Positions 53,056 to 62,971 are shown, counted from the first letter of the stretch. The stretch: DNA of 64,000 nt from UTCHB3 sp964531325 (GCA_964531325.1 CAZHCW010000005.1:1-64000); one strand, 5' to 3'. Made by a program: numbers and translations. Notes: generated from the letters alone by a model not told the origin.

Positions 53056-53550
53056 CTACTTGGCGGCTCTTTTTCCCATGTCTCTGTCGAAGAGATAGAG
53101 TGAGTTTTTCGATTCGCCAATCATTTCAAGTTTGGTGACAACTGCAAGAGCTGATTCTTCTTCTTCAATCTGTTCTTCAACAAACCAGTTGAGGAAGGTG
53201 TTGGTTGAATGATCTTTCAATTCATAAGCAAGATCTACCAAAGCAAAAATGCTTTTGGAGATAAATTGTTCATGTTCATAAGCAGCCTTTAATCCTGCCA
53301 ATGCTCCTGCCCATTCAGCCTGTGGTTTTTCAATTGCTTCCAATACCACTTTTCCACCTCGGGTGTGAATATGGTCATATATTTTCATTGCGTGCGCATA
53401 TTCTTCATTAGCCTGCACTTTATAATAAGCTGCAAAGCCTGAAAGATTTAATGTCTCGTAATATGCTGCAAGACTAAGATAAAGATATGAAGAGAAAATC
53501 TCTTTATTTATCTGCTCATTTAAGGCTTTTTCCATTTTCGGGGTTAACAT
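53056..53550 (-). CDS. ftnA: Ferritin (non-haem, FtnA type)
   Basis: 164 residues, four-helix bundle. Ferroxidase ligands are visible as Glu17 (QINKEIFSSYLYL), Glu50 and His53 (EEYAHAMKIYDH) and 'WFVEEQIEEE' (~123-132). It oxidises and stores iron; in an Fe-S-rich anaerobe it probably buffers iron and limits peroxide damage. Single-gene transcript. Confidence 0.94.
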   Translation of the reverse strand: MLTPKMEKALNEQINKEIFSSYLYLSLAAYYETLNLSGFAAYYKVQANEEYAHAMKIYDHIHTRGGKVVLEAIEKPQAEWAGALAGLKAAYEHEQFISKSIFALVDLAYELKDHSTNTFLNWFVEEQIEEEESALAVVTKLEMIGESKNSLYLFDRDMGKRAAK

Positions 53551-53625
53551 CTATACCTCATAATTGTATTCTTTTTCAAAAAAATTAACTTTTAATATTA
53601 CAATATACTAACACAAATCCATTTG

Positions 53626-55515
53626 TTATGGTTCAATATTAAATGTTTCTATCTCTTCCAATGTATCGGGGTTTATGGTCTGAACACTAACTTTCTCACC
53701 ATTAACGGTAATAAAAACCAGAGCATTACGAGTGGTGAAAGATTTACAAAATTTACTCCATGGAAGCACCTCCTGGGCGTAGTATGGAGCACCCGCAGCT
53801 CCATTATTTATCTGATAAATGGTTCGACTTAACTTCACTCTCTTTTTGTCCCACTTTTCAGGATAGATTTCCATTTGTGGATTAATGACAAGATGATTGT
53901 AATTGTGTTCATCACCGGTAAGAACTGCTCTTACTTTTTTAGATTGATTCACCATCACTTCAAGCATCTGATCTCTTCGCTCGATTATCCCAAATTCGGT
54001 ATCCTTTCCGGCGATCCGCGGTCTGATATTATTGTTCCCCGAATACCACATATCATCTCCCGAGTGACCACCGTTTGGAAACATCGGCGTATGCACAGAA
54101 ACAAAAATATGTTTAATATCCGGATCACTCTCAAATCTTAAAATTTCTTTTTTAAACCAGTTAAACTGATTATCCATTATATAAGCATGTGGATTGCCTG
54201 ATAACAACGGCTCCTTTCTTACATCCGGACCAAACCAATAGTTGGAGTTAAGAACAATCATGGCGGTATTACTATAAACATAACTAAATGAATTTTCTTT
54301 ATAAGAAGGGAAATCGATTGAATTTGGAGTTATATCATATTTTGAGCCGTCTTCCGATCCGAGATCACTTACAGGATTAACAAATTCGTCGGCAAAAAGT
54401 GCTTCTGCTGAGAGTGAATCATAAGGAAAACGATCTATTCTGATATATCTTGATGTGCTGTTTTCATCAATAAAACGGGTATGGAGGCCTTCATGATTCC
54501 CCATTGTCTCATAAATCGGGAAAAAAGCTGCAAATGGTTGAACAGCATTTTTCCAATTCCGGTATTGAAGACGATTATCCTCAGGATCGTAAGCGTAACC
54601 ATTTATCAGATCACCCGTGAACTGCATAAAATCTACACCTTTATATGCAGCAAGTGCCATTATCTTCCTCATGATATATACATTTGCTCCATAAATGCTC
54701 CTTTCACCACCCCCCATTGCAGCTCTGGAATCGCTTGCATAAGCAAAAGTGAACTTAACATTTTCTCCTTTTTGGGGAGCAGTTTTAAACTTAAACTCCT
54801 GAATTGTGTTTCCCGCTCTAACGGTATAAACATACTCAGTGCCGGGCAACAGTTCTGTAACTGAAAGTTCATGTTTTTTTGAGGGCTCCAATTCATACTC
54901 TCTTTCACCAACCGTTACCGAGGGTTCACACTCAAAATTTGTAATAAACGAAATAACAGCAGAACTTTCAGTAATGTTGTCCACAAAAGGACCATCAACT
55001 ATTGTATTTGATACAAGAAACGGGTCGCCTACAACAAATTCAATTTTTCCGTCATATATTATTGCCCCCTCGGCAGTTGTAATTCTGTATCCAAGCAGTC
55101 CATATCCTTTTGTTTGCCAGCCTGTCATATCATAAGTTTTTGAAAGATTATCTTTTATGTTGACTTCAGATTTACCTCCTACAATTTTTACACTTCTGTT
55201 GAACCAGACAGGAATTGAATATCTCCCATCGCCCACCGGTATCAATCCATAATAAAGTGTCCCGTTTAACAATGTATCAGAAAAATCGAAAGCCACTCCT
55301 TTTTCTGTCCCTGTTATCCCTCCAATTAATTGATCGACGGTAAATCTCGATTTTCTCACCTGTTCATATAATTTTTTATCCCCGTCGATGAAATAATAGA
55401 GCCCTTTTTCCCGGTCGAAACCGATGTTTGAATATGACGATGGAATGTTTTGAGCATTTAACAGTGAAGATACCGTTAGGAGCAGAATGATTACACTAAA
55501 TAGTTTATTTAACAC
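53626..55515 (-). CDS. Secreted calcineurin-like metallophosphatase with fibronectin III-type domain
   Basis: 629 residues from a GTG at 55515. The ATG at 55587 would make the first residues from the upstream gene's terminator, whereas the GTG gives a clean signal peptide (about 1-22, ending LLNAQ). An Fn3-like domain ('VDNITESSAVISFITNFECEPSVTV...LLPGTEYVYTVRAG', ~170-250) precedes a purple-acid-phosphatase-like catalytic domain: 'FAYASDSRAAMGGG', 'FMQFTGDLINGY', 'YETMGNHEGLH', 'HIFVSVHTPMFP' and 'AVLTGDEHNYNHL' supply the Asp/Asn/His metal ligands. The first ligand motif is DSR rather than DxH. No sorting domain. Probably a periplasmic phosphohydrolase. Confidence 0.85.
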   Translation of the reverse strand: MLNKLFSVIILLLTVSSLLNAQNIPSSYSNIGFDREKGLYYFIDGDKKLYEQVRKSRFTVDQLIGGITGTEKGVAFDFSDTLLNGTLYYGLIPVGDGRYSIPVWFNRSVKIVGGKSEVNIKDNLSKTYDMTGWQTKGYGLLGYRITTAEGAIIYDGKIEFVVGDPFLVSNTIVDGPFVDNITESSAVISFITNFECEPSVTVGEREYELEPSKKHELSVTELLPGTEYVYTVRAGNTIQEFKFKTAPQKGENVKFTFAYASDSRAAMGGGERSIYGANVYIMRKIMALAAYKGVDFMQFTGDLINGYAYDPEDNRLQYRNWKNAVQPFAAFFPIYETMGNHEGLHTRFIDENSTSRYIRIDRFPYDSLSAEALFADEFVNPVSDLGSEDGSKYDITPNSIDFPSYKENSFSYVYSNTAMIVLNSNYWFGPDVRKEPLLSGNPHAYIMDNQFNWFKKEILRFESDPDIKHIFVSVHTPMFPNGGHSGDDMWYSGNNNIRPRIAGKDTEFGIIERRDQMLEVMVNQSKKVRAVLTGDEHNYNHLVINPQMEIYPEKWDKKRVKLSRTIYQINNGAAGAPYYAQEVLPWSKFCKSFTTRNALVFITVNGEKVSVQTINPDTLEEIETFNIEP

Positions 55516-55567
55516 AGATGAATCCGGGATTTGGTTTTTAGAATTTAGTTTAGGGGATAAATATAAT

Positions 55568-55600
55568 AAAAAAAAGGCTGCCAACAACTGACAGCCCTTT
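55568..55600 (-). terminator. Intrinsic terminator of the Rossmann-protein gene
   Basis: Minus strand: GGGCTGTCAGTTGTTGGCAGCC followed by eight T. It separates the 55622 gene from the phosphatase gene and supports the later phosphatase start. Confidence 0.85.
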
Positions 55601-55621
55601 AATAACTCAAACAGGATTAAA

Positions 55622-57319
55622 TTAATCCTTCATACGATTTCCCTTTTCTTCATTAATGAAGATCCAGGAGACCACTTTTCCAACATCAATTATTTTGAAG
55701 TAATTCCAATACTGCTCTGTTCTTACATGCAGTGAACTGGTATCATCATCAGGAATCAATTCAGCTTCATCCACAATTGCATTAATTCTGGATATCCACA
55801 TTTCCCAGTTTTTTGTCCTCAGATCGATCCAACCTGCCTCAGCCCACTTTTCCATATTTTCAGGTGTGATCGCCAGTTCAGTTTCAGCTCCAAAAACAGG
55901 AATTTTCATCAACTGACCTCGAAGAAGACTTTTACCATCCTTCATTAAAACCGGAATTCCAACTGAAATAGCTTCATTTCTGAATTTTTCGTTATCCAGA
56001 ATAAACCGGCTACAAATTTCAGTAAGTTCTTCCGGAGTTTTGCTCACGATATCTTTGAAGGTACCACATGTGCGTTTAAGAATTTCGATCTCAAAAAGAA
56101 GTTTTGAGAGTCTCGGTGGACCAAGCATTTCAAATGCAACAGAAGCAACTCCATGCTCTTCCTCAAGTTTGGCGAGTTTGGCAACAGCCAGATGTTGCAT
56201 ATATCCGGCACGGTATGAAGGATGCATATTGGCATTATCAAGTGCATTGATTATGTCGTGGCCCGTGTTCCCACCCATTATCTCAAAAACAGCGTTATTT
56301 GCAATCTCTTCAGGAGTTACAAATTCCATCTGTTTTTGGGCAGAAATTGCTTCAAATTCACCACGGGAGAATATTCCGTTTTCACCTGTATCTATAAAGA
56401 CAGACCTTAATACACCTTTGGGTTCAAATTTTCTGCCTGTCTCTTTGTAAATTTTGCCTTCCAATGGGATTGCAGAATCGAGGGGAACATCGTAGATTTC
56501 AACTTCTCTGCCCTGTTTCTTGATAGTACCAAATTCGATCTTTTTCCAAGCGATTGCTGCAGCAGGTTTAATCTCCTTTGTGATAGCACCACCCGGAGTT
56601 CTTGCCATCAGGAAGAGAAGGAGTGTGTGTGCTCCCGCAATTGCTGATTTACTTAGCAATACTCTTGATGGTTTTTCCTCACTGTGGGTGTAAGGGATGT
56701 TTAACCCCATTCCGCCGGTTCCGGAAGTACCAATCTTCAGATAAACTTTTGTATCAAATTTATGCATCGAGTTGTAAAGTATCTGTATGTGACGAATCAA
56801 CTGTGGTATGTACAAAACTGCCACAAGTTTTTCAGTCTCCGAAACCAACAGATCACGATCAGTTGATTCATATAATACTTTTTTGAGATTTTTATACGCA
56901 GTAAAGATATCCTGATACGCAATTCCTGTTGCAGTGTTAATACAATCTATAACAACATCAGGTTTGTGTTCTTTAAGAAGCTTATAAAGTGATTGTTCCT
57001 TGAGCACATCGTCTGTAAGGTCATCCATCACATCACTGATGATTTTTTTTCTCTTAACAGGATCTGCCAACATTTCCGGACGACTGATATCTTTGTATTC
57101 TTCGCGAACAAGCACATTTCCCCACCAGGGGATGAAGAAATTTGGACCAACTTCAGGGTAAGTTTTATTTAAATATTCAACTTCGTCTTTTGCTTCACTC
57201 TCTTTAAGAGAGGTTATGATAATGCCTGAAGGTTTTTCAACCATTAAACGACGGGTTATGGCTTTTCCAACCAATCCCCATCCACCAAGCACCAATACTT
57301 TTTTTCCGTATATATCCAT
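55622..57319 (-). CDS. Large NAD(P)-binding Rossmann-fold protein, function unknown
   Basis: 565 residues. The N terminus 'KKVLVLGGWGLVGKAITRRLM' is a Rossmann dinucleotide-binding motif (G-G-x-G-x-V-G) as in epimerase/short-chain dehydrogenase families. 'VVIDCINTATGIAYQDIFTAYKN' and 'YLKIGTSGTGGMGLNIPYTHSEEKPSR' resemble the NAD-binding and active-site regions, without a clear Y-x3-K. The last ~200 residues are helical and not recognised. It stands alone. Reaction unknown. Confidence 0.7.
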   Translation of the reverse strand: MDIYGKKVLVLGGWGLVGKAITRRLMVEKPSGIIITSLKESEAKDEVEYLNKTYPEVGPNFFIPWWGNVLVREEYKDISRPEMLADPVKRKKIISDVMDDLTDDVLKEQSLYKLLKEHKPDVVIDCINTATGIAYQDIFTAYKNLKKVLYESTDRDLLVSETEKLVAVLYIPQLIRHIQILYNSMHKFDTKVYLKIGTSGTGGMGLNIPYTHSEEKPSRVLLSKSAIAGAHTLLLFLMARTPGGAITKEIKPAAAIAWKKIEFGTIKKQGREVEIYDVPLDSAIPLEGKIYKETGRKFEPKGVLRSVFIDTGENGIFSRGEFEAISAQKQMEFVTPEEIANNAVFEIMGGNTGHDIINALDNANMHPSYRAGYMQHLAVAKLAKLEEEHGVASVAFEMLGPPRLSKLLFEIEILKRTCGTFKDIVSKTPEELTEICSRFILDNEKFRNEAISVGIPVLMKDGKSLLRGQLMKIPVFGAETELAITPENMEKWAEAGWIDLRTKNWEMWISRINAIVDEAELIPDDDTSSLHVRTEQYWNYFKIIDVGKVVSWIFINEEKGNRMKD

Positions 57320-57468
57320 TTTTTTTCCTTGAATAAGAAATTTTTCCTGTCCCGAAACTTACAAATAATAATATAAAGTACAAAGAACTGTTTACTCTTC
57401 ATCCTCCCGGATACACTTAACCTTCATGAAAAAAAGAGTATATTGCATTGAACAAAATTTAATAACAT

Positions 57469-58527
57469 ATGAGCCGTAGAAAACTTAGCCAAAAAGCCGG
57501 TAAACCACCGGGAAGTCTTGTATATACCGGTATCAATACCGACCTCCAATCCAAAATTATTGTGATAGATTTTGAAGATGGAAAATTCTTCAAAAAAGAG
57601 ATTACTACACCGGCTGAACTTGTAACAATTCTTAAAAAGGATCACCCGGGCTCACGATGGATTCGTATGATCGGTTTCACAGAACCAAAATATTTTACCA
57701 TTCTGGCTGATTATTTCAAAATTCACGAATTGACTGTCGAAGATATTCTTAATGTATATCAACGACCCAAAATAGAAGAAATTGGAAATATTCTTTTTGC
57801 TGAAATTGACCGTTTAATAATCAACGGGAAAAAAAACAGAGCTGCAAATCAGATCAGTCTGATACTTATCAATAACTGTATCTTAACTTTTCAGGATTTT
57901 GAAGAGGATTTCCTGAAAGTGATTGAAACAAGAATCGAGAACGGAAAGATATTTGCCAACTCAAAGTCAGATGCCATTTTTTACGCTGTTTTTGATCTGG
58001 TAATAGACGAGTATTACATCGTTTTGGAACAAATAAATGACGAGATCGAAGATATCGAAGAACTCTTTTTTAGCGAAAACCCCGCCAATGACCTGAAACC
58101 ACTTCAACAGCTCCGAAACGAATTAAGGCACTACCGACAGTCGATCTGGCCCGTAAGAGATATAATGAACAGAATTCATAAAAATGAGATAGCACAAATC
58201 AGCGACGGAGTCTTAATCTACTTCCATGATACCCACGACCATATAAATCAGATAATAGAAATTCTTGAAAATCTGCGCGAAAGCACCCTCTCTCTTATTG
58301 ATGTTCACATGTCATTCACCAGCAACCGCTTAAATGACATAATGAAAGTGTTAACCGTAATTTCAACTATCTTTATGCCTCTCACTTTTATTGCAGGAAT
58401 CTACGGGATGAATTTTCACAATATGCCGGAACTTGGCAAGTGGTGGGGATACCCGGCATCGCTTTTACTGATGCTTACGATTGCTCTTGGATTTGTTTAT
58501 TTTTTCAAAAAGAAGAAGTGGTTTTAG
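57469..58527 (+). CDS. corA: CorA family magnesium/cobalt transporter
   Basis: 352 residues: a large cytoplasmic alpha/beta and helical N-terminal domain (~1-285), then two C-terminal transmembrane helices with the selectivity motif YGMNF ('FIAGIYGMNF') between them, ending in a basic KKKKWF. 'LNDIMKVLTVISTIFMPLTFI' is the conserved pore helix. It forms a pentameric Mg2+ channel. Confidence 0.94.
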   Translation: MSRRKLSQKAGKPPGSLVYTGINTDLQSKIIVIDFEDGKFFKKEITTPAELVTILKKDHPGSRWIRMIGFTEPKYFTILADYFKIHELTVEDILNVYQRPKIEEIGNILFAEIDRLIINGKKNRAANQISLILINNCILTFQDFEEDFLKVIETRIENGKIFANSKSDAIFYAVFDLVIDEYYIVLEQINDEIEDIEELFFSENPANDLKPLQQLRNELRHYRQSIWPVRDIMNRIHKNEIAQISDGVLIYFHDTHDHINQIIEILENLRESTLSLIDVHMSFTSNRLNDIMKVLTVISTIFMPLTFIAGIYGMNFHNMPELGKWWGYPASLLLMLTIALGFVYFFKKKKWF

Positions 58528-58562
58528 CCCAAAATATCAGATAATAACAAAATTAAACAAAA

Positions 58563-58596
58563 AAAAGTGGCAAGTGAATTTTCTCTTGCCACTTTT
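58563..58596. terminator. Bidirectional terminator between corA and mmdB
   Basis: AAAAGTGGCAAG (58563-58574) and CTTGCCACTTTT (58585-58596) form a perfect 12-bp stem with a 10-base loop, flanked by A and T runs, between convergent genes. Confidence 0.9.
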
Positions 58597-58639
58597 AATA
58601 TCGTGTTAATAAGTTTGCCTGTTTTCCTACAGAAATAGA

Positions 58640-59779
58640 TCAACCTGTCATGAAGCTCAGCAGAATACCGGCTGCAACAGCACTTCCGATTACACCCGCA
58701 ACATTTGGCGCCATGGCATGCATCAGAAGATGGTTGGTTTTGTCATACTCCAGACCTACAATCTGCGAAACTCTTGCACTGTCAGGAACTGCAGATACGC
58801 CCGCATTTCCGATAAGTGGATTTAACTTATCTCCATCTTTCAGGAAAAGATTCATAAACTTAACAAACATAACCCCACCCGCAGTGGCTACCATAAATGA
58901 TACTGCACCCAGTCCAAAAATCAGCACAGATTTTTCATTTAAGAATGTAGTGGCTTGTGTTGAAGCACCAACCGTTAATCCAAGAAGAATCGTTACAATA
59001 TCAATCATAGGACGGGCAGCCGTCTCGGCAAGTCTTTTTGTAACTCCACTCTCTTTAAGGATGTTTCCAAAAAAGAGGGTCCCAAGCAACGGCAAAGCAC
59101 TCGGTGAAATGAAAGTCGTAAGGAGCAGTCCCAAAATTGGAAAAATAATTTTTTCTGTTTTGGAAACCATTCTTGGCGGTTTCATTCTAATTACTCTCTC
59201 TCTTGAGGTTGTGAGTAACCTCATGATAGGCGGCTGGATCAGAGGAACCAATGCCATATAGGAATAAGCCGAGATCGCTATTGCACCGATAAGATGAGGT
59301 GCCAGTTTTGATGCAAGGAAGATAGCAGTTGGCCCGTCAGCTCCGCCGATAATTCCGATTGATGCAGCTTCTTCGGGTGTAAATCCCAAAGCAATTGCAG
59401 AAACAAGTGTCATGAAAATGCCTACCTGCGCTGCAGCTCCGATGAGAATAAGCTTGGGATTTGAAAGCAGTGTCGAAAAATCGGTCATCGCCCCGATACC
59501 CAAAAAGATCAAAGGAGGATAAATTCCCTGAAGAACTCCAAAGTAGAGGTAGTTAAGAACACTGCCCTTTTCATAAATTCCGATCTGTAGTCCAACATTC
59601 TCAACAAACGGGATATTACCGACCAGAATTCCGAAACCTATTGGAATTAGCAGAAGGGGTTCATACTCTTTTTTAATCGCAAGGTAAATAAACAAAATAC
59701 CCACCAGGATCATGACAACATGTCCGATTGTGATATTACTGAAGGAAGTGTAATTCCAGAATTGGGTTAATCCATCCAT
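58640..59779 (-). CDS. mmdB: Na+-translocating decarboxylase beta subunit (OadB/MmdB/GcdB)
   Basis: 379 residues, about nine to eleven membrane segments. 'GADGPTAIFLASKLAPHLIGAIAISAYSYMALVPLIQPP' and 'NAGVSAVPDSARVSQIVGLEYD' are the conserved Na+-pathway regions. It couples carboxybiotin decarboxylation to Na+ export. Last gene of the five-gene operon. Confidence 0.95.
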   Translation of the reverse strand: MDGLTQFWNYTSFSNITIGHVVMILVGILFIYLAIKKEYEPLLLIPIGFGILVGNIPFVENVGLQIGIYEKGSVLNYLYFGVLQGIYPPLIFLGIGAMTDFSTLLSNPKLILIGAAAQVGIFMTLVSAIALGFTPEEAASIGIIGGADGPTAIFLASKLAPHLIGAIAISAYSYMALVPLIQPPIMRLLTTSRERVIRMKPPRMVSKTEKIIFPILGLLLTTFISPSALPLLGTLFFGNILKESGVTKRLAETAARPMIDIVTILLGLTVGASTQATTFLNEKSVLIFGLGAVSFMVATAGGVMFVKFMNLFLKDGDKLNPLIGNAGVSAVPDSARVSQIVGLEYDKTNHLLMHAMAPNVAGVIGSAVAAGILLSFMTG

Positions 59780-59781
59780 CT

Positions 59782-60222
59782 TTAATCCCCAATTACAATG
59801 AGAACATCGCCTTCCATAACAGTGTCGCCTTCCTTGGCATTAACTTCTTTTACTGTTCCGGCTTTATCGGCTTCTATCTTGTTTTCCATCTTCATTGCCT
59901 CAAGCATAAGAAGTTTGTCTCCCATCTTAACCGTATCTCCAACCTTCACATACACCTGCAGAATGGTTCCCGGTAGTGGACTTTTGATCCCACCACTTTT
60001 CTTTGGTTGTGGTTTTGAAGTTTTGGATATAGATTTGTCAACATCAGTTGATGGAATTGCTCTTTCTCTTACCAATCGGGGTGTAATTGGTTGTGCCATT
60101 TTTTGTTCAAGCTCAACTTCGTAAGAAGTGCCATTTACTTCAACTTCGGCAAGATTACTCTCAACATTTTTAATATTGACTTCATAATCGTTGCCGTTAA
60201 TTTTAAATTTAAATTTTTTCAT
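59782..60222 (-). CDS. mmdC: Biotin carrier subunit of the decarboxylase
   Basis: 146 residues. The N-terminal ~45 residues form a small beta region ('FKFKINGNDYEVNIKNVE'), then a charged, Pro-rich linker, then a biotinyl domain with EAMKMEN; Lys111 is the biotinylation site. It shuttles the carboxyl group between MmdA and MmdB. Confidence 0.94.
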   Translation of the reverse strand: MKKFKFKINGNDYEVNIKNVESNLAEVEVNGTSYEVELEQKMAQPITPRLVRERAIPSTDVDKSISKTSKPQPKKSGGIKSPLPGTILQVYVKVGDTVKMGDKLLMLEAMKMENKIEADKAGTVKEVNAKEGDTVMEGDVLIVIGD

Positions 60223-60237
60223 CGTTGCCTCTGTTTT

Positions 60238-60774
60238 TTACCAGTTTCGTGGGTGTCGTCTCAAGTTGTAAATCTTTGAACTCCAGGGAGAATAGTTCCT
60301 CGATGCTCTCTGTATTGTCAATATTGCATTTTCTGTATCATGACTGCCACCAAGATGGACAGAAAGAGCCATAGCAATTGCGGCTGCAATTTCAATGGAG
60401 ACTTCTCTCTCCAACTCTGCGGCTTTGGAGGGGTTGGCTTTTTGTTGCTTCATTTGTTGTTGTTTTTTAAGTATTTTGCTAACAAAGGCAAAACTTACAT
60501 AAAGTAACCATAATGCAGAAAAAACCACTCCCATTCCAATAACAGTGAGCATGAGGCTGTTACCCTTCCCTTTGATATCAACATCGGTAACCCGCGCGAT
60601 ATTAAAGTGGATAAGTTCGCCGTCATCAACCGGAACTTTTTTAACTGTTGTATCAATAACAGTTTTTTTTGTGGAATCCATTGAAGTCTTCACATTCACT
60701 TTGATATTCTGGGAATACACCTCACCACAGAAAAACAAAACCAGAAAGGATATTAAGAATATTTTCTTTGTCAT
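60238..60774 (-). CDS. OadG-family (gamma/delta) subunit
   Basis: 178 residues: an apparent signal peptide (1-21), a periplasmic stretch, one transmembrane helix (~76-98, 'SLMLTVIGMGVVFSALWLLYVSFAFV'), and a cytoplasmic tail with 'EIAAAIAMALSVHL' and the C-terminal 'YSPWSSKIYNLRRHPR' seen in OadG-like proteins. It stabilises the decarboxylase at the membrane. It lies 15 bases upstream of mmdC. Confidence 0.85.
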   Translation of the reverse strand: MTKKIFLISFLVLFFCGEVYSQNIKVNVKTSMDSTKKTVIDTTVKKVPVDDGELIHFNIARVTDVDIKGKGNSLMLTVIGMGVVFSALWLLYVSFAFVSKILKKQQQMKQQKANPSKAAELEREVSIEIAAAIAMALSVHLGGSHDTENAILTIQRASRNYSPWSSKIYNLRRHPRNW

Positions 60775-60786
60775 TTCCTCTCCGGG

Positions 60787-62340
60787 TTAAAGCGGTATAT
60801 TTGCATGTTTTTTTGGTGGAAGAGTATCTTTCTTGGTCGCAAGCGACTGTAATGCTCTAATCACTCTGAAGCGAGTGTTTCTTGGTTCAATTACATCATC
60901 AAGATAACCGTATTTTGCCGCAACATAAGGGGAAGCAAACTTGCTCTTATATTCTTCTTCTTTCTGTTTGATGAATTCAACCCGTTCCTTGTCATCGGTG
61001 ATGGCATTGATCTCTTTGTTGTGAAGAATTTCAATTGCACCTTTAGGACCCATTACAGCTATTTCTGCAGTTGGCCAAGCGTAATTTATGTCACCTCTAA
61101 GATGTTTTGAACCCATAACATCGTATGCACCACCGTAAGCTTTTCGTAAAACCACTGTTACCTTGGGTACTGTAGCTTCGCCGTAAGCAAAAAGAAGTTT
61201 TGCACCATGAATAATGATTCCACCATACTCCTGAGCAGTACCCGGCAAAAAGCCCGGAACATCAACAAAAGTAACAACAGGGATATTGAATGCATCACAG
61301 AATCTTACAAATCTTGCAGCTTTTCTTGAAGAATTTATATCAAGAACACCGGCTATATAGTTTGGTTGATTTGCTACCATTCCAACGGACATTCCATTAA
61401 ACCGCGCAAAACCGATTACTATATTTGGAGCATAATGCCTCTGCACCTCAACAAATTCGTTATAGTCCACCACAGCATGTATAACATCTCTTACATCATA
61501 AGGCACTGCCGGATTCTCAGGGATTATCGAATTGAGATGATCTTCAAGTCTGTCGATTGGATCGTCACATGGAGCCAACGGGGGATCTTCGAGGTTGTTT
61601 TGTGGAAGGAAACTAAGCAGTTTTCTTATCAACATTATTCCCTCTTCTTCATCTTCAGCGATAAAGTGAGAAACACCCGATTTTGAACCGTGAACATAAG
61701 CTCCACCCAATTCTTCATCAGTAACATCTTCACCCGTTACAGTTTTTACAACTTTTGGACCGGTAACAAACATATAACTGGTGTCTCTCGACATCAAAAT
61801 AAAATCTGTAAGTGCCGGTGAATAAACTGCTCCACCTGCACAGGGACCAAATATTGCAGATATCTGAGGAATTACACCCGAAGCAAGGATATTCCTCTCA
61901 AAAATTTCGGCATATCCACCAAGGGATTTAACACCCTCCTGAATTCTTGCACCACCACTGTCATTAATACCAATTACAGGGGCACCAACTTTTAATGCCT
62001 TATCCATAACTTTACAAATCTTTTCGGCATACATTTCTGAGAGTGATCCACCAAAAACTGTAAAATCCTGAGAAAAGATATATACAAGTCTGCCATCAAT
62101 TGTTCCATAGCCCGTAACAACACCATCAGATAGATATTGTTGTTGATCGAGACCAAAATCGATACAACGATGTGATACAAACATGTCAAATTCTTCAAAA
62201 CTACCGGGATCGAGAAGTAAGTCTATTCTCTCTCTTGCGGTCATTTTGCCTTTTTTATGCTGTGCTTCAATTCTTTTCACTCCACCGCCCAGGCGAGCCT
62301 GGTTGCGGAGTTCCATCAATTCTTTAATTTTATTTTCCAT
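60787..62340 (-). CDS. mmdA: Methylmalonyl-CoA decarboxylase carboxyltransferase subunit (acyl-CoA carboxylase beta type)
   Basis: 517 residues with both crotonase-like carboxyltransferase lobes: 'KGKMTARERIDLLLDPGSFEE', 'GINDSGGARIQEGVKSLGGYAEIF' (first oxyanion hole) and 'FVDVPGFLPGTAQEYGGIIIHGAKLLFAYGEATVPKVTVVLRKAYGGAYDVM' (second). With mce upstream and the OadG, biotin and beta subunits downstream, the enzyme is most likely the Na+-pumping methylmalonyl-CoA decarboxylase. Propionyl-CoA carboxylase beta is the alternative on sequence alone. Confidence 0.93.
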   Translation of the reverse strand: MENKIKELMELRNQARLGGGVKRIEAQHKKGKMTARERIDLLLDPGSFEEFDMFVSHRCIDFGLDQQQYLSDGVVTGYGTIDGRLVYIFSQDFTVFGGSLSEMYAEKICKVMDKALKVGAPVIGINDSGGARIQEGVKSLGGYAEIFERNILASGVIPQISAIFGPCAGGAVYSPALTDFILMSRDTSYMFVTGPKVVKTVTGEDVTDEELGGAYVHGSKSGVSHFIAEDEEEGIMLIRKLLSFLPQNNLEDPPLAPCDDPIDRLEDHLNSIIPENPAVPYDVRDVIHAVVDYNEFVEVQRHYAPNIVIGFARFNGMSVGMVANQPNYIAGVLDINSSRKAARFVRFCDAFNIPVVTFVDVPGFLPGTAQEYGGIIIHGAKLLFAYGEATVPKVTVVLRKAYGGAYDVMGSKHLRGDINYAWPTAEIAVMGPKGAIEILHNKEINAITDDKERVEFIKQKEEEYKSKFASPYVAAKYGYLDDVIEPRNTRFRVIRALQSLATKKDTLPPKKHANIPL

Positions 62341-62360
62341 ATAACTCTCGGTATCCGAAT

Positions 62361-62771
62361 TTAATTTTGAGGGTGTTCACAAAGTTCAGTGAGAACACCT
62401 AAAGTTGATTTAGGGTGAAGAAAAGCAATATTTAGCCCTTCAGCACCTTTTCTCGGTTGTTTGTCAATAAGTGCAACTCCTTTTTCAGCAATATCATCCA
62501 AACATTCTTGCAGTCCGGAGGAAGCAAAAGCGATGTGATGAATTCCGGGTCCTTTTTTTTCGATAAATTTAGCGACAGGTCCGTCGGGTGAGGTTGATTC
62601 GAGGAGTTCAATTTTGGTCTGCCCAATTTGAAAGAAGGCGGTTTTAACTTTCTGATCTGCCACTTCTTCAATTTTGTAGCATTTCAGACCCAATATATTC
62701 TCATAATATGCAATCGCATTTTCCATATTTTCTACTGCGATTCCAATGTGTTCTATGTGTGTTAGATTCAT
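62361..62771 (-). CDS. mce: Methylmalonyl-CoA epimerase
   Basis: 136 residues, vicinal-oxygen-chelate fold: 'HIEHIGIAVENMENAIAYYENILGL' with the metal His, 'QTKIELLESTSPDGPVAKFIEKKGPGIHHIAF' and 'FLHPKSTLGVLTELCEH'. It interconverts R and S methylmalonyl-CoA, feeding the decarboxylase. First gene of the operon, 20 bases before mmdA. Confidence 0.95.
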   Translation of the reverse strand: MNLTHIEHIGIAVENMENAIAYYENILGLKCYKIEEVADQKVKTAFFQIGQTKIELLESTSPDGPVAKFIEKKGPGIHHIAFASSGLQECLDDIAEKGVALIDKQPRKGAEGLNIAFLHPKSTLGVLTELCEHPQN

Positions 62772-62855
62772 CTTTTTTGTCCAAAATATAATAAATCAAG
62801 TTATAAAACATCGGAAAAAAATGACAAACTAACAAATATTTTTTACGATTATAAA

Positions 62856-62889
62856 CAAAAAAAAGCTGCCCCATTTCGGGAGCAGCTTA
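62856..62889 (-). terminator. Intrinsic terminator of the 62972 gene
   Basis: Minus strand: AAGCTGCTCCCGAAATGGGGCAGCTT followed by T-rich sequence. Fourth member of the GCTGCC stem family in the window. Confidence 0.85.
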
Positions 62890-62971
62890 ATAAGATAATT
62901 ATTTGTGTTTATCAAAGAACTTTCATGTGTTGCACATTCAGGCTTTTTGTAAAATCCATAAAATTACACTC

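Noticed and set aside
53626..55587. Longer N terminus (MLAAFFLLYLSPK...) for the metallophosphatase.
   Set aside because: It would be encoded by the upstream gene's intrinsic terminator; the GTG at 55515 gives a proper signal peptide.
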